DNA from: Poa pratensis
Lineage: Eukaryota; Streptophyta; Magnoliopsida; Poales; Poaceae
Direction: 5' to 3'
DNA: 64,000 bases
NCBI GenBank assembly: GCA_947311845.1
Contig: CAMZMU010000111.1
Location: forward strand, 15,400,630-15,464,629
The position numbers and the translations under genes were made by a program. A model generated the notes under the pieces. It was not told the DNA's origin and did no database searches. It saw only the letters and a program-made list of their open reading frames with translations. This document shows, piece by piece, positions 44,542-56,411 of this stretch (the stretch's first letter is position 1; the number at the start of each line of letters is the position of its first letter).

Positions 44542-44863
44542 TTTTGTGCCCTCTCAATGCATATTTTCAAACTTGGAGAATCGGCTTGAATATTGATGCA
44601 GTAGGAATTGAAGAGTTTCTTTTCTTATATGTGGCTAAAAATGGAAGACCAAACATAACTTGTATTTGGTCGTTCCTGCTCCTCGACGTTTTTTCCGCCG
44701 CGTGTTGTGTAATGCTAGGAAGAATGGCACCATTGAGGGGACTTCCACCACCCATTCCCTTCTACGCCGTTGATGGCGATTTGACTTCCATGTTCGTCTC
44801 CTCCTTTCCCTTCTTCGCTTGCTTTGGAGTGCTTCCATCGAGCTTTGTCATGCAAGGGGCGAT

Positions 44864-45178
44864 TTAGACGACTCTAAGCGTGTCCCGCTCATATAGCCTC
44901 GATCCCATCTCCGCTACATGACTTGGGGAATTAATCATATACTCTGCTTCATTTTGTAATTTGATTATCCGTCCCCTTGCCCTTCTCCGTGGCACACGTC
45001 GGTTACTTGGGATGGGGCATACTATCAAAGTCACCGTAGATGCACCATGACAGTCGCATTGTCCCCTCTCCCAATCTAGGATCCCAATCAACAAGTCGAT
45101 GATTGATGCAAGATTTACCACTGTTTCCCCCTTATACCTAGTTGATGTACCACTTGTAATGTTGACTGGAGTCGCCAT
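44864..45178 (-). CDS. ORF of 104 codons, unrecognised
   Basis: Starts MATPVNITSGTSTRYKGET and includes VNLASIIDLLIGILDWERGQ. No known domain. The AT/GC balance is similar to the surroundings. Listed only because the composition looks protein-like; it may be spurious. Confidence 0.2.
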   Translation of the reverse strand: MATPVNITSGTSTRYKGETVVNLASIIDLLIGILDWERGQCDCHGASTVTLIVCPIPSNRRVPRRRARGRIIKLQNEAEYMINSPSHVAEMGSRLYERDTLRVV

Positions 45179-45360
45179 CTATTTCGTTTGCCACCGCCGT
45201 GCGGTAACATTTGGCATCCCTAGCTTCGGACGTCGTGGAGATCGTCGTCTGTGCTGCCCCACGAGAGGTTCCAGGTGATGGCTGTCGTATGGTTGGGCTC
45301 GATTCTGGTCAAAGTGCCACGAGGGCATGTTAGACAATAGAAATCAAAGCTTAAAATAAA

Positions 45361-45385
45361 TGTGTGTGTGTGTGTGTGTTGGGGG
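45361..45385. repeat. (TG)n microsatellite followed by G-run
   Basis: About ten TG units, then G7, near 45380. Confidence 0.9.
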
Positions 45386-45649
45386 GGTGGTCAAATCATA
45401 TGTTGCAGAAGTAAGCGATGGCAAATCGTCGTAGCCCGAAGTATCATGGGTTAGACCTTGTTTACTTAGTGTATTTGGAGGGGATTAATCCCGGATCGAG
45501 GAAAATAGTGTATTACGAGGGGAAAATATTTTTGAGATTTGTTAGAATTAGGTGAAAGAAAGAGTTTCACCAAATCCCTTTCCAACTCCAATCCTGTTGG
45601 GATGAAAATACATCACCAGTGAATACAGTAAGTGCTAAAGATCAAATTC

Positions 45650-46098
45650 CCTTCGCCACGGCGCCAGGCATGGGCGAGGTTTCACGATCTGAATCACCTG
45701 ATTCTTCCATCACAAAAGCTTCAAGTGTAGCAAACACAATCTCCAATGAAAAATAAAAGTAATGCAAAGACGAAGCGCACGTTTTGTTCTTCCGAAACCA
45801 ACGACGACATAGGAAATCCACGCAGGAATCCAACTAGCACATGCGGGCAACGCGTCGCTGCTTTTGCCATTCTCCCTTTTTTGCCCACTTTGTCTTGTGG
45901 AGGTAAAAAAAAAGTGAACGAAAAAACGAGCATGATTTTTTTTTTCCGAACCACCTTGAGCTGAATCCACCCTCACCAATCACTGGACTGCGCTGACAGC
46001 GACGGCGCGCGCCTCCTCCTCCCCGACCCACCCCCGCGACGCAGCGCCACGTCGGCCGGTTCCCCACGGCAGCCGCTTGCTCGCTCGCCCTGTCGCCG
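45650..46098 (+). promoter_or_regulatory. promoter and leader of the ankyrin gene
   Basis: Directly precedes the ATG at 46099 and is the uninterrupted copy of the sequence duplicated at 38.8-41.6 kb. It is GC-rich close to the ATG. No unambiguous TATA box was seen. Conservation between the two copies shows the extent of the duplicated block, not necessarily function. Confidence 0.5.
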
Positions 46099-49000
46099 AT
46101 GGATCTCCCGCCGCTCTCCCACCAGGCGCTCTTCGCGGCCGTCCGATCCGCGGACGCCGGCGCCGTCCGCCGCCTACTGGCAGACGCCGAAGCGTCCGGC
46201 TCCACGGCGGCGCTCGCCGCCGCGCAGACGGAGGCGGGGGAGTCTGCGCTCTACGTTGCCGCGGAGGCCGGCGCGCTCGAGGTCGTCCGCCTCCTCCTCC
46301 CGCTCTACGACCTCGAGGCCGCCACACTCCGCTCCCGCCTCGACCTCGACGCCTTCCACGTCGCCGCCAAGCAAGGGCACACTGGTGAGCACTTCCTTTC
46401 TCTCGATTATTGCCGCTGGGTCTTGCTAAATGTTTCAAAGTCTAGTGGGTTGCTGATTCTATTCTAGGCGAGCCCAGTTGCCTTCGCCTTAGCTAGATCG
46501 AGCTGATTCAGGGTACCTTTTTTAGTTGCTTTATACTTTGCTGTTCGATCGAATTGGTTATATGTATGCTAGGATGTTGTGGATTGCAAGGGTTGTGGTT
46601 GTACCGGTGGTTATAATGGTGGTTTTGGTAGTGATCAGAAGGAAATTGGAAACCTTGATGTGTCTAATTTAGCTAATATTTCCTCAACATTCGTTTTTAG
46701 CATGAAACTACCTCTACCTATGCAGGTTTTAGTGTCGTTTATTTTCGCAAGAAAACCTACATTTTTCTTAAGGTTCTGCTGATTCTCATGGCAAGTAGAC
46801 TGATGAGTTGCTTTCGTAACAGAGGTTGTGAAGGAGTTTTTGGGGCGGTGGCCTGAGCTTTGCTCAGTGTGTGACTCATCCAACACTAGCCCACTGTACT
46901 CTGCTGCCGTAAAAGACCACTTGGATGTGGTGAATGCTATATTGGACACTGATGATAGCTGCATAAGGATTGTGCGGAAAAATGGGAAGACATCACTACA
47001 TACTACTGTTAGAATCGGGTATCATCGCATTGTCAAAGCACTCATAGAGAGGGATCCGGGGATTGTTCCAATCAGAGATAGGAAGGGACAAACTGCCCTT
47101 CACATGGCCGTGAAGGGTAAAAACACAGACGTGGTGGAAGAATTGCTGATGGCTGATGTTTCCATCCTCAATGTGCGTGACAAGAAAGCAAACACAGCTT
47201 TACATATAGCTACACGAAAATGGAGGCCCCAGGTATAGTTCTTGCCTAATTTATGTACATCAATAGATGTATCTTATCCTGTTTGCTTGATATGTTTGGT
47301 TAACCCTACCTTGCTTAAAACATGTATGGCTAAATATTTGTTTTTTTCACGATGCAATTACCATTTTTCTAGATGGAGCTTGTGAGTTGTGACTGCTAGC
47401 ACCAAAATTTCTACAGTTATATTTGGCCTGATACCGCTATTAGTTGATGCATGTACTAAATACTTTGTCATAGGCACTTGCAAAAGAGGACTTTTTTTTT
47501 GCGAAAAACTTCACCAATCTATTAATAATCATCAAAAGCAGTACAAAGTTCCCTAAAAGTAATAAAAATTACAGATAGGTCGTTGGACCACCTAGCGACG
47601 ACTACCACCACTGAAGCGAGCCGAAGGCACGCCGCCGTCCTCACCCCTCCCTCGTCGGAGCCGGGCAAAGCTTGTCATAGTAGAGCTTGTTGTAGTAGAC
47701 AGACGGGAAGTCGTCGTGGGCAACTGGACATATCGTTCTTGGACATCTGTTTGTCTCCTATGGAGGATACTAGCACCAGGATGTCAGCACTGGGTAACAA
47801 GTGGTTATACCGTACATCGGCGGATATCATATGATGAGAGTTTATATTAGACCAGACTTAAACAAATATGGATATTATATTATGAGAGAATAGTACAGAG
47901 GTTCTGGCATTGGCTACATCATGCTCTAGGATGGGTAAAATTGAGTAACTCCAGACTTTCTCGAAGTAGCATATATACTTTTTGGGTAAGCCATCTTGCT
48001 GTTGCATGGTGGATGGAGTATCTAGTGAATTACAAAATATAGCATATAACGTGTGCCCATCTTATATCAGGATGAAGCACTATGGAGGCATTTCTTGTCT
48101 TTGTTGACTTTCTGCCACTAGCTATTTCCCAGTACATCTAAGTTGTACTTTTGTATGCCAGCTGGACTAACGATAAAGCTAAGATCAGGAAACACATGAA
48201 TTTTCTTGTTTTTCAGTTGGTTTTGTGTGTGAAGTTGGAAGACACTGAGTGCAGTTACAAGTCCGCTGTAGTTGATTTTCTACTGGTCCCTAAATCAATA
48301 ACTGCGAAAACAAAGTCTCAAGTGAATTTGAAACAAAACTATACAACATTGATTTTTTTATGAGAAGATTCATGTTTTCCTGTGAACTGATGATATTTCT
48401 TGGTGCTTTATGTCCCAGCATGCTTCCATTGACTCCATCATCTTGCTGTTTTTCTTGTCTTCAGATGGTTCAGCTTCTGCTTAGCTATGAGTCACTTGAA
48501 GTCAATGCTATCAATAATCACAATGAAACAGCTATGGACTTGGCTGAGAAAGTTCCCTATGGCGAGTCCAAAATGGAAATAATAGAGTGGCTGTCAGAGG
48601 CTGGTGCAAAGAATGCCGCAAATGTAGGTAAAGTTGATGAAGCATCAGAGCTAAGGAGAACTGTGAGTGATATCAAGCACAATGTGCAAGCACAGCTCAA
48701 CGAGAACGCCAAGACCAACAAAAGAGTGACGGGGATTGCTAAAGAACTGCGGAAACTACACAGAGAAGCAGTTCAGAACACCATCAACTCAGTTACTTTG
48801 GTAGCAACCCTGATCGCCTCCATCGCGTTCGTTTCCATATTCAATTTGCCAGGTCAATACTACCAGGATACTTCAACCGGGGAAGAGATCGGCGAGGCCT
48901 ACATATCCAAGCTCACCGGTTTCCGCGCTTTCTGCGTTCTGAACGCCATCGCCCTTTTCATTTCACTTGCGGTGGTCGTGGTGCAGATCACCCTGGTCGC

Positions 49001-49346
49001 CTGGGAAACCGGTGCGCAGAAGCAGATTATCAAGATCGTAAATAAGCTGATGTGGTCAGCATGCCTTAGCACGTGCGCGGCGTTCGTCTCGCTGGCCTAT
49101 GTTGTAGTTGGCCCGGAGCATGCCTGGATGGCTTTCACCATATCAGCCATCGGAGGGCCGATCATGATCGGGACCCTCTTGTTCCTCGCCTACCTGTTGC
49201 TGCGCCCGCGATTCAAGTTTGGCGAAGACAGGCAGCGGCGCATCAAGAGGGCAAGCGGCAGCAAGTCCTTCTCCTGGTCTATGCGTGAAGGGTTGTCTGA
49301 CCTGGAAGCCGTGGAAGACCATGAGAAGAAAATATATGCTTTGTAG
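46099..49346 (+). CDS. ankyrin-repeat PGG-domain membrane protein (ITN1-like), 3 exons, 525 aa
   Basis: Exons: 46099-46384, 46823-47232 and 48465-49346, all GT-AG, total 1578 nt. Ankyrin repeats fill about residues 35-260 (FHVAAKQGHTEVVKEFL, LHMAVKGKNTDVVEELL, ALHIATRK). A basic/charged linker follows, then the PGG domain (about 330-445) with ELRKLHREAVQNTINSVTLV and FNLPGQY. Four hydrophobic segments lie near residues 338-358, 385-410, 428-447 and 455-478; the C-terminus is cytosolic and basic. This family acts at membranes in stress and defence signalling; Arabidopsis ITN1 affects salt tolerance. The start is fixed by GCCGATGGATC and homology. Intron 2 (1.2 kb) carries a repeat fragment. 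The frame is intact. Confidence 0.94.
47490..47722 (-). repeat. retroposon fragment in intron 2 of the ankyrin gene
   Basis: A T8 run, then gcgaaaaacttcaccaatct and cacctagcgacgacta, is a sequence type familiar from many Triticeae gene introns and flanks. The T-run marks a minus-strand poly(A) tail and the right side is probably 5'-truncated. No TSD was established. Confidence 0.5.
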
Positions 49347-50313
49347 TGAGTCACAAATCCTGCTGTAGACGCATGTAACATTAAGTACAGGATAGTTGGG
49401 AGAAAACAATCGCCCTTGTATATATCTTCTCGGCTGTTTTAGGTCTGTCGTGTGAGGTACAGCATAACAGCAAGCAGACCTTTCTCTGCACCAGATCTGT
49501 ATAATTGGATCCTTGTACTGGTTGCTAATGTATAATACTGGAGAATGAAGAGCTGCACCTACTGCAGTTTACCAGTACAACAAATCTACTGGTTGCCACG
49601 TAGTTCTTGAAACTGCCGTATAAAAAAGGGGGTGCTCGACTCTTGGCCTCTGTAAAATCCTGGTGGGATGAGCTTCATTCCAACTTTTTATTTAGGGTGA
49701 AAAGTTTATGGCCAATCATTTCTTACACTACTCACTTGTGCTGCTACTGTACAGTTAATTGCTTCCGAAAATCCTTGGATTTTGTTTTGCGAACAAAAAA
49801 TCTTAAAATTTTAATGTTGAACCTCACAATATTTTCTCATAAAATCACGGATTTCCCTTAAAAAAACATTATGCTGCCTCAAGAAAAATGTATCTAAATT
49901 GCTCTTGCAGAGATTGTCATTATGGTATGCTGGAACATCTAGAAACAAAGTAATGGGCTATTTTTCAAGGGCATTAGACCAACTTTCAGATCTTGGAAGA
50001 TAGGTTTCATAGCTCGTATCACCCTGCTTAAGTATAGGGTGAAAGGATTCCATTGCTCAGATTTTATCATCATGGATTGACAACCTCTTGTAATTGTTTT
50101 CCTTTTTGTTGTTTTGTACAGTTTTTAGTTAGGAGTACTTTTGTACACATTGGTTTTTTTATAAACGAAAATGGGCTGTGGAGGGCTACCCCACAGGCCA
50201 CAGCAGAGCTTAATTTTTTTTTTTTTTTGCTCTTGCAGGCGTGGTGACTCGTCTCTGCTGTAGTAGGCTTGTAGCTAAATTGCAAGAGCTCCCTTGAGCG
50301 GAAGACCACACAG
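49347..50313. other. intergenic spacer between ankyrin and PPR genes
   Basis: Holds the ankyrin gene 3' UTR (no single clear AATAAA) and the PPR 5' flank, including a T13 run near 50214. No further gene. Confidence 0.5.
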
Positions 50314-52197
50314 ATGGACTCCCGCCTGCTGCACCCTTATCCACAGCCGCTCCCTCTTCCTTCCACCTCCCAGCGTGCCAACCTCAAATGGGGCCCCTGC
50401 TGCAGCCGCCGCCGTCGCCGCCGGCGCATGGCGGTTTCCGCGCTCACGTTACAGGAACAACTCGTGCCAACCAACCCAAGAACCTCTCAGAGAGTGAACC
50501 CCCGTAGGCTGTTCGACGGAATGCAGGAGGGAAGCGTCCCGGTTTCCTCGCCGGGCAACTTGTTCGACGAAATGCCCGGCAAGGGCGCAAGCGAACGTGG
50601 CCTGCCCGGGAGGGCGCCCAGGAGCGGCGAGAAGAGCGCCAGCTCAGCAATCCTGGCGCTGGCTCACGCCAGCAGGCACGCGGAGGTCGCCGAGCTCTTC
50701 TTCAGGATGCAGTGGGACGGAGTTCCCATCAGCAGGTTCATGCTCCCGAGCGTCCTCAAAGCTTGCGCGCGCCTCCGGGACAGCAGGATGCTCCGCGCGG
50801 TGAATGTCCTGGTCATCAAGTGTGCCCTGTGCCAGCATGTCGTCGTGGGCACTGCGCTGGTCGGCGCATACATTGATCTTGGACTGATGGATGATGCGGT
50901 CAAGGTGTTCGCTGAGATGGACGAGGCCAACATGGTTTCTTGGAGTGTGATCATTGGAGGCTATGTCCGTTCCTGTCGGTGGGACGAAGCCTGGGATGCT
51001 TTCTCCGCCATGCAGCGTGCTGGGATGCTTCCAGTTGATTCAGTTCTTGTGATGGCAATTCAGATGTGCAGTGCGTTGTTGTGCCTGGTTCGTGGGAAGC
51101 AGATGCATGCATTGGCGGTTGCCCTCGGGTTTGAAAGGAATACCACTGTGTGGAACTGCCTCATCGACATGTACGGCAAGTGTGGCGACATGGATAGTTG
51201 CAGGACAGTTTTCGAGACAATGATAGACAGGGATCAGGTGAGTTGGAATACCATCATCTCAAGTTATGTTCGTCTTGGTCTTTGTGAAGAGGCGCTCGAC
51301 ATGGTTGTCCAAATGCAGCAATGTGGTTTCACTGTTGATCGATTCACCCTTGGCAGTGGAGTTGCGGCCTGTGCCCATTTGGCTGACATTGACAATGGCC
51401 GTGCATTTCATGGTTATTTGATTAGAAGAGCACTAGATACCGATGCTATCCGAGGCAGCGCACTTGTTGACATGTATGGGAAATGTGGCTTAATGGAGCT
51501 TGCGCGGGTGGTGTTCGACAGGATCGATGAGAGAAATTATGTATCATGGGATGCACTCTTGTCTGGCTACGTTGAAAATGGTCAGGTTGATTTGGCACTC
51601 AGCATTTTCCGGCAAATGGAGTCTGCAAACATAAAGGCTAACCAACATACCTTTGTGAACCTTCTGAAGCTTTGTGGCAACAGGAGGTATACAGAATATG
51701 GAAGGCAAATTCATGCCCATGCCATCAAGGCCGTATACCAGATGAATGTAGTTTTGGAAACTGAGCTCATCGACATGTACGCAAAGTGTGGCTGCATTGA
51801 GGTTGCCCGGTTACTGTTCTTGAGGATGAACGAGAGGAACCTGATATCCTGGAATGCTCTGCTCTCAGGTTATGTAGGGGATGGACAACCTGCTGCTTCC
51901 ATAAACATTTACCGTCAGATGGAGCAGGCTAGCATTAGACCTGACCAATACACTTTGGCAGGGCTATTAAGCCTTTGCCGGTACCAAGGGTTTCTGCGTC
52001 ATGGAAGAGAGATACATGCTCATCTCATCAAGATGGGCTCTGAAACGAATGTGGTACTGCAAACCTTACTTGTCCACATGTATGTCAGGTGTAGACAATG
52101 GAAAGAAGCTGAAAACGTTTGCTCAATGATCCAAGAGAGGAATTTGTATGTGAATGATGCATTCTCAAAGGTATATGGAGATGGCTACTTTATCTGA
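50314..52197 (+). CDS. pentatricopeptide repeat (PPR) protein, PLS-like, 627 aa, intronless
   Basis: The basic, Ser/Arg-rich N-terminus (MDSRLLHPYPQPLPLPSTS, then an Arg run) fits an organelle targeting peptide. From about residue 110 onward, tandem PPR motifs of 31-36 residues follow: NMVSWSVIIGGYVRSCRWDE, TTVWNCLIDMYGKCGDMDSC, DQVSWNTIISSYVRLGLCEE, NYVSWDALLSGYVENGQVDL and NLISWNALLSGYVGDGQPAA. The P-L-S periodicity is that of organelle RNA-processing or editing factors. The ORF ends shortly after the last motifs (NLYVNDAFSKVYGDGYFI) without complete E or DYW domains. A downstream ATG at residue 39 (MAVSALTL) is an alternative start. Target RNA cannot be predicted. Confidence 0.93.
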   Translation: MDSRLLHPYPQPLPLPSTSQRANLKWGPCCSRRRRRRRMAVSALTLQEQLVPTNPRTSQRVNPRRLFDGMQEGSVPVSSPGNLFDEMPGKGASERGLPGRAPRSGEKSASSAILALAHASRHAEVAELFFRMQWDGVPISRFMLPSVLKACARLRDSRMLRAVNVLVIKCALCQHVVVGTALVGAYIDLGLMDDAVKVFAEMDEANMVSWSVIIGGYVRSCRWDEAWDAFSAMQRAGMLPVDSVLVMAIQMCSALLCLVRGKQMHALAVALGFERNTTVWNCLIDMYGKCGDMDSCRTVFETMIDRDQVSWNTIISSYVRLGLCEEALDMVVQMQQCGFTVDRFTLGSGVAACAHLADIDNGRAFHGYLIRRALDTDAIRGSALVDMYGKCGLMELARVVFDRIDERNYVSWDALLSGYVENGQVDLALSIFRQMESANIKANQHTFVNLLKLCGNRRYTEYGRQIHAHAIKAVYQMNVVLETELIDMYAKCGCIEVARLLFLRMNERNLISWNALLSGYVGDGQPAASINIYRQMEQASIRPDQYTLAGLLSLCRYQGFLRHGREIHAHLIKMGSETNVVLQTLLVHMYVRCRQWKEAENVCSMIQERNLYVNDAFSKVYGDGYFI

Positions 52198-53245
52198 AGA
52201 GAAGAGAAACGGTCCCCGGTCCACTGGAGTAAGGATATGTGGAAACACAGTGGCAGAGTCAGGAACAAGATCTACAGGGGAACACAAGTCGTTCCCAGCT
52301 TGTATTGTCTTCAACCTCCAAACAGGGCGTAGCTTCAACCCATGGATAGCAATGGAGGGACAGGGATACCCAGAGTTGTCGGCTGGTCGCTGGGTAGTGC
52401 GGCAACTGCCCCAGCTCTACCCAGGCACATCTGCACCAGCTTCTGTGTTCATTGTGGATACGAGCACACATGTTCTTATACTTAAGATACCGTGGAGCCT
52501 GTAAAACAATGGATTGGCTGTTTTTGCCACTAACTTCCGTTGACCTGGTGGCAAAATGAGAAGGTTTTCATATTAACTCGCACTGAATCGGTATGTTCTG
52601 TGGTAGATGTACGCGCCCTTCATATGTTGTAACGGCTGAGAGTGAGGGATGTTCTCGAATTCTCTGAGGATGGTGAAGAATTTGATTGTGTGACTTTGTA
52701 ACTCAAGAGTGTAGGTGAAATTCTGATAACAATTTTGTGTACAATAGTGCATTGCATTGCCTGCTTGCTTCTGCATTTCACTGTCGATGTAATTTTGTCC
52801 CCAACAAGCAATTTACTCTTCATTTCCGTGGAGAACTGATTCTCATTTTCCATTATCAGCTAAGCGTGGCAGAAATTAGAAGCAGTAACAAAGCAGGGGC
52901 CTGATGAGCGTTTTTCACAGCAACAGATAAACATTCAGTTAGTAATTTTGCCAAAAAGATGGGTTCAAAACCAAACCGCAAATCATTTCAGAGACCTTCC
53001 TATACAGAAAACATCACACTTGAAGTTATCGTTCATTCATGTACACATGTACAGGCCCACATCCTGAACAAAAAAGGCAAACCCAACCCTCACAAAGATC
53101 AAAATCTCTTGAACCGGTATCATCAGCTTACAAACAGAAGGGAGTCACAAACAAAGCTTCACAATTGCTGCTTGCTCCAGGATGTCCATGCATACAGTCT
53201 TTGATTATGAAAGTTATGTCAGCATCACAGGTCCTTCACGAGTTC
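52198..53245. other. spacer between PPR and RING genes
   Basis: Convergent 3' ends of the PPR gene (plus) and RING gene (minus). An open plus frame at 52154-52504 overlaps the PPR stop and has no domain. No other gene. Confidence 0.5.
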
Positions 53246-55292
53246 TCAGTTCTCGTTTCCTTTAAGAATGTTGTACTTGCAAAGTGGGCAGTTTGCATGC
53301 ATGCGTAGCCATTTGGTAATACATGTTGAATGGAAGTGATGGTTGCAAGGGAGAGCAGATAGCTCCACTCCGTCTTCGTATGATGAGAGACATATGCAGC
53401 ATTCCTGACAGAACAAAGAACTGTCAGCAAAGCATCGGAGACAAGATAAATGGAACACCGTTCTCGTTTGTATCGTTAGTTCACACCATTGTTTGGTTTC
53501 TGAGAATAGATTGTCTGAATTTTTGAACTGGTATAACTTGCAAAGTTCTCTCTAGTGTAACGGTAAACTTTACACTCACTTCTAATGAGAATGCCCTACA
53601 TATGACGGTTGAACATAATCTAAATAAGTACGCATGTAAACAAAGCAACTTTTACTATACAACAATTAAAAGACACAAAACATAATCCTTACAGCATCCT
53701 CCGAAGGAGAACTCGTTCACTTGTTGATGTTCCACTATTATTGAGGATAGGGATCATAACCCCCTCATCTATTTCCTTTTCTCCATTTTCACTGGGATTA
53801 GAATATTTGTATCTGGGGAGAACGCCAATATCTGCATCTGATGCACCCTCCTACAGACGTAAAGAGAAGAAGTTCTAACAGTGGTGTGTAGTACATGAGT
53901 AGATACTTTCTGAAATGCAGAATGATTTCGATTACCTGGCCAACTAGAGCATACAGAATTGCAACGACGCAAGGCAAGCAGCAGCAAAGTGCAACCCCAA
54001 TGAAGCAGGCCATAGCAACACAAAAAACAGCGAAGAAGACATCAAAAGCTAGGAAAACTACAGTTAACCTGCACAATAAAATCCAAACCAGGTAACTCTG
54101 TTAGGTATAATAGGTAGATAGCACTCACCAATTAGGTATATGTATCAGTTGCATGAAGCATTTACTAGCAAACGTAACAGCTCTTTATTACCCAGCAAAG
54201 AGGTTCAGAAGTTCAAATGCTCATATTCATATCATACGCCAGTATAGTCAATTAGTGTCTCAGTGCACTTGCTCTGAGCTTTTCTCAACAACAAAAAAAG
54301 GATCATTGCCGTCTTTCATTCTACTTTGCATGTTACAGCATTCCAGATGGCATATAGCACTACAATACTAGCTTTTGGTCTTGCTTACCAGTATGTAATT
54401 GCAAACTAGTCACTGTGATTCCCAAACAAAAATTTAGTGAGTGATGGGTGCAGCGACGGTACCAATACAGCCTTGGAGCACCTTGTTCGAGCATGTCGCC
54501 ACCGGACACCACCCAGTAGAACCCAATGATCCACCACAGGAATGACACCATAGTGTTCACCGACTCACAGCGGTCGGTAGAGCTGCAAAAGTAACAAGAT
54601 GTACAAAATACAGTTAGTGGATCAACAGCAGACAGAGACAACCGGTCATTTCCAGTTAAGCACAAATCACAAATCCACGAACCCTAGTCCTGCTTCCACC
54701 ACACAGCAAAACGAGGAAGAAAGAATTGGGGGTTCCCCTTGTCGCCTCACCTGATCCTCTCTTCAATCGCCTCATCCTCGTCGTCGCCGCCGCCCTCGCT
54801 GTCCGAGCTGCTGGGCCCGGCGTTGGCGGCATCGGACTCGACGTCGGAGCTCCGCGCGCGGGCGGCGGGGCGGGGGCGTGCGCGCGCGCCGGAGCAGACG
54901 AGGGAGACGTGCACGACGCACTGCAGCGCGTAGCCGACGAGCCAGAGGCGGAGCGGCTTGGCGGGGCTCTCCGCGGTGGAGGCGGCCAGCACCGCCGCCG
55001 CGGCCGCGGCGAAGGCGATGTTCCAGGCGACGTCGAGCGCAACGACGGGGCGGGAGTGGGCCCAGTCGGCGCGCCTCCGCTCCAGCTGCTGCACCGCCGT
55101 CTCGCGCACCAGCATCGACGGCCCGCGCCGCCCCGCCGCGCGCCCGATGAGCGCCGCGAGGCGGCTCGGCCTCGCCGCGGATGCAGAGGACTGAGGAGGG
55201 GAGGTCTGGTTGCCGGACCCTGCGGGGCCAGTTGCGGTCGGCGGCCCGAGCAGCGGCTGCTCCGGCGACGGTGACGAGGCGGCCGCTTCCAT
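53246..55292 (-). CDS. membrane RING-H2 E3 ubiquitin ligase, 5 exons, with a 1-nt deletion
   Basis: Exons: 54751-55292, 54463-54582, 53936-54068, 53693-53850, 53246-53404; GT-AG throughout. The N-terminus is Ser/Pro/Ala-rich. Membrane segments include [51 protein letters not shown] and exon 3 ([36 protein letters not shown]). The C-terminal RING-H2 is C3H2C3: [29 protein letters not shown] and CPLCKYNIL. It would ubiquitinate substrates at a membrane. Exon 4 is 158 nt, so the RING exon falls out of frame; one extra base in the CTCC run near 53710 restores family-like SEDAECCICL and a 370-aa product. It may be a real mutation or a sequence error. Confidence 0.88.
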
Positions 55293-56385
55293 TTGGGAGT
55301 TGGGAATTGGGAGTCGACCCTCACTTCCGTGCGTGCGTGTCCGTCCGTGACGTACTCTACCGACTCGTCTTTGCGGTGCACTACTTTTTGTTTTGGGCCG
55401 GCTTGAACTGGCCTCTGGTAAGCCATGTCTAGTACGGTTGGGCTGGGCTGTTGAGCACGGAGGACATTTACGTCCAAACTGGGCTAGAGTTCATCAGCCC
55501 AAAGTGACGATAACAACCAGAGAACCAGCATTTCGAACTTGCAACGATGATCGCGGATTCGGCATCCAGACGAGTATACTATTGGTTTGTCATCCAAATC
55601 CAATCGAACTTCCACACCCAGAAGTTGGCATCTTAACTGCAGCACTGAATTCGTGCTTCTTGGGAGCCCAGCATTTGTTTTGAACGCCATAGATTTCGAG
55701 CTCACGAGACGCGAACGATCAGAGCTACAATTGCGGCAGATCCACAACAATCTTTTCCATTTTACAGCAAGAGCGGTACTCCGTAGTCCGTACTAGTAGC
55801 AGCAGAGTTGTTTCTTTCAGCGAGCGTCTCAGCATAGAGCAGGATTACTGTACACACAACTACCGGAAGAGCCATCGAAGTAGATGAATTTTCCTAGTAG
55901 TAATGCGTAGCAAAGCTAACACGCTATCAGACAGAAATTACATTCCACGAACATGCCAGTAGCGCCGCGTCACACCGCGATTAGGCAAGCAACTCGTGCA
56001 AAAACACAAACAAATAAACAACACTCCTTAAGTAGCCTGTAGAATAAATTTTCAGTCCCATGCATTCCTAGTTTATAAAAAAGTAAAATCAAGCAGCTGG
56101 TAATTAGCAAGACCGGAAGAAAAAACATTGAACTGTTTACTCCCAGCAAGACATATAGTATTTCACATTCGTATGTACATGTCGTCGTAACAGGAATAGT
56201 GCAGGAGAAATTTCCTAGAAAACACGCAGAACAATTGAACCTTTCTTACGAAAGTAGTACTACTATACCATGTTTGCTGCAAGTCAACCGCTGGCGGTTC
56301 CGGCTACACCCCTCGCTAACTACGCATAGCAACTGAGAGATTGAAGAACTAGACTTACGCCGGCGACATCGTGTCATACGCCGTA
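55293..56385. other. intergenic, RING gene 5' flank
   Basis: The first 100 bp should hold the RING gene leader and promoter. The rest has no recognised content. Confidence 0.45.
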
Positions 56386-56411
56386 TTAACGCTCGAGATG
56401 GAGGCCGCTAT

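Noticed and set aside
52154..52504. 116-codon plus frame after the PPR gene
   Set aside because: It overlaps the PPR stop region, has no domain, and is probably 3' UTR.
54656..55477. 273-codon minus frame over the RING gene first exon
   Set aside because: It overlaps exon 1 in another frame and is Arg/Pro/Ser noise; exon 1 has matching splice phase and membrane segments.
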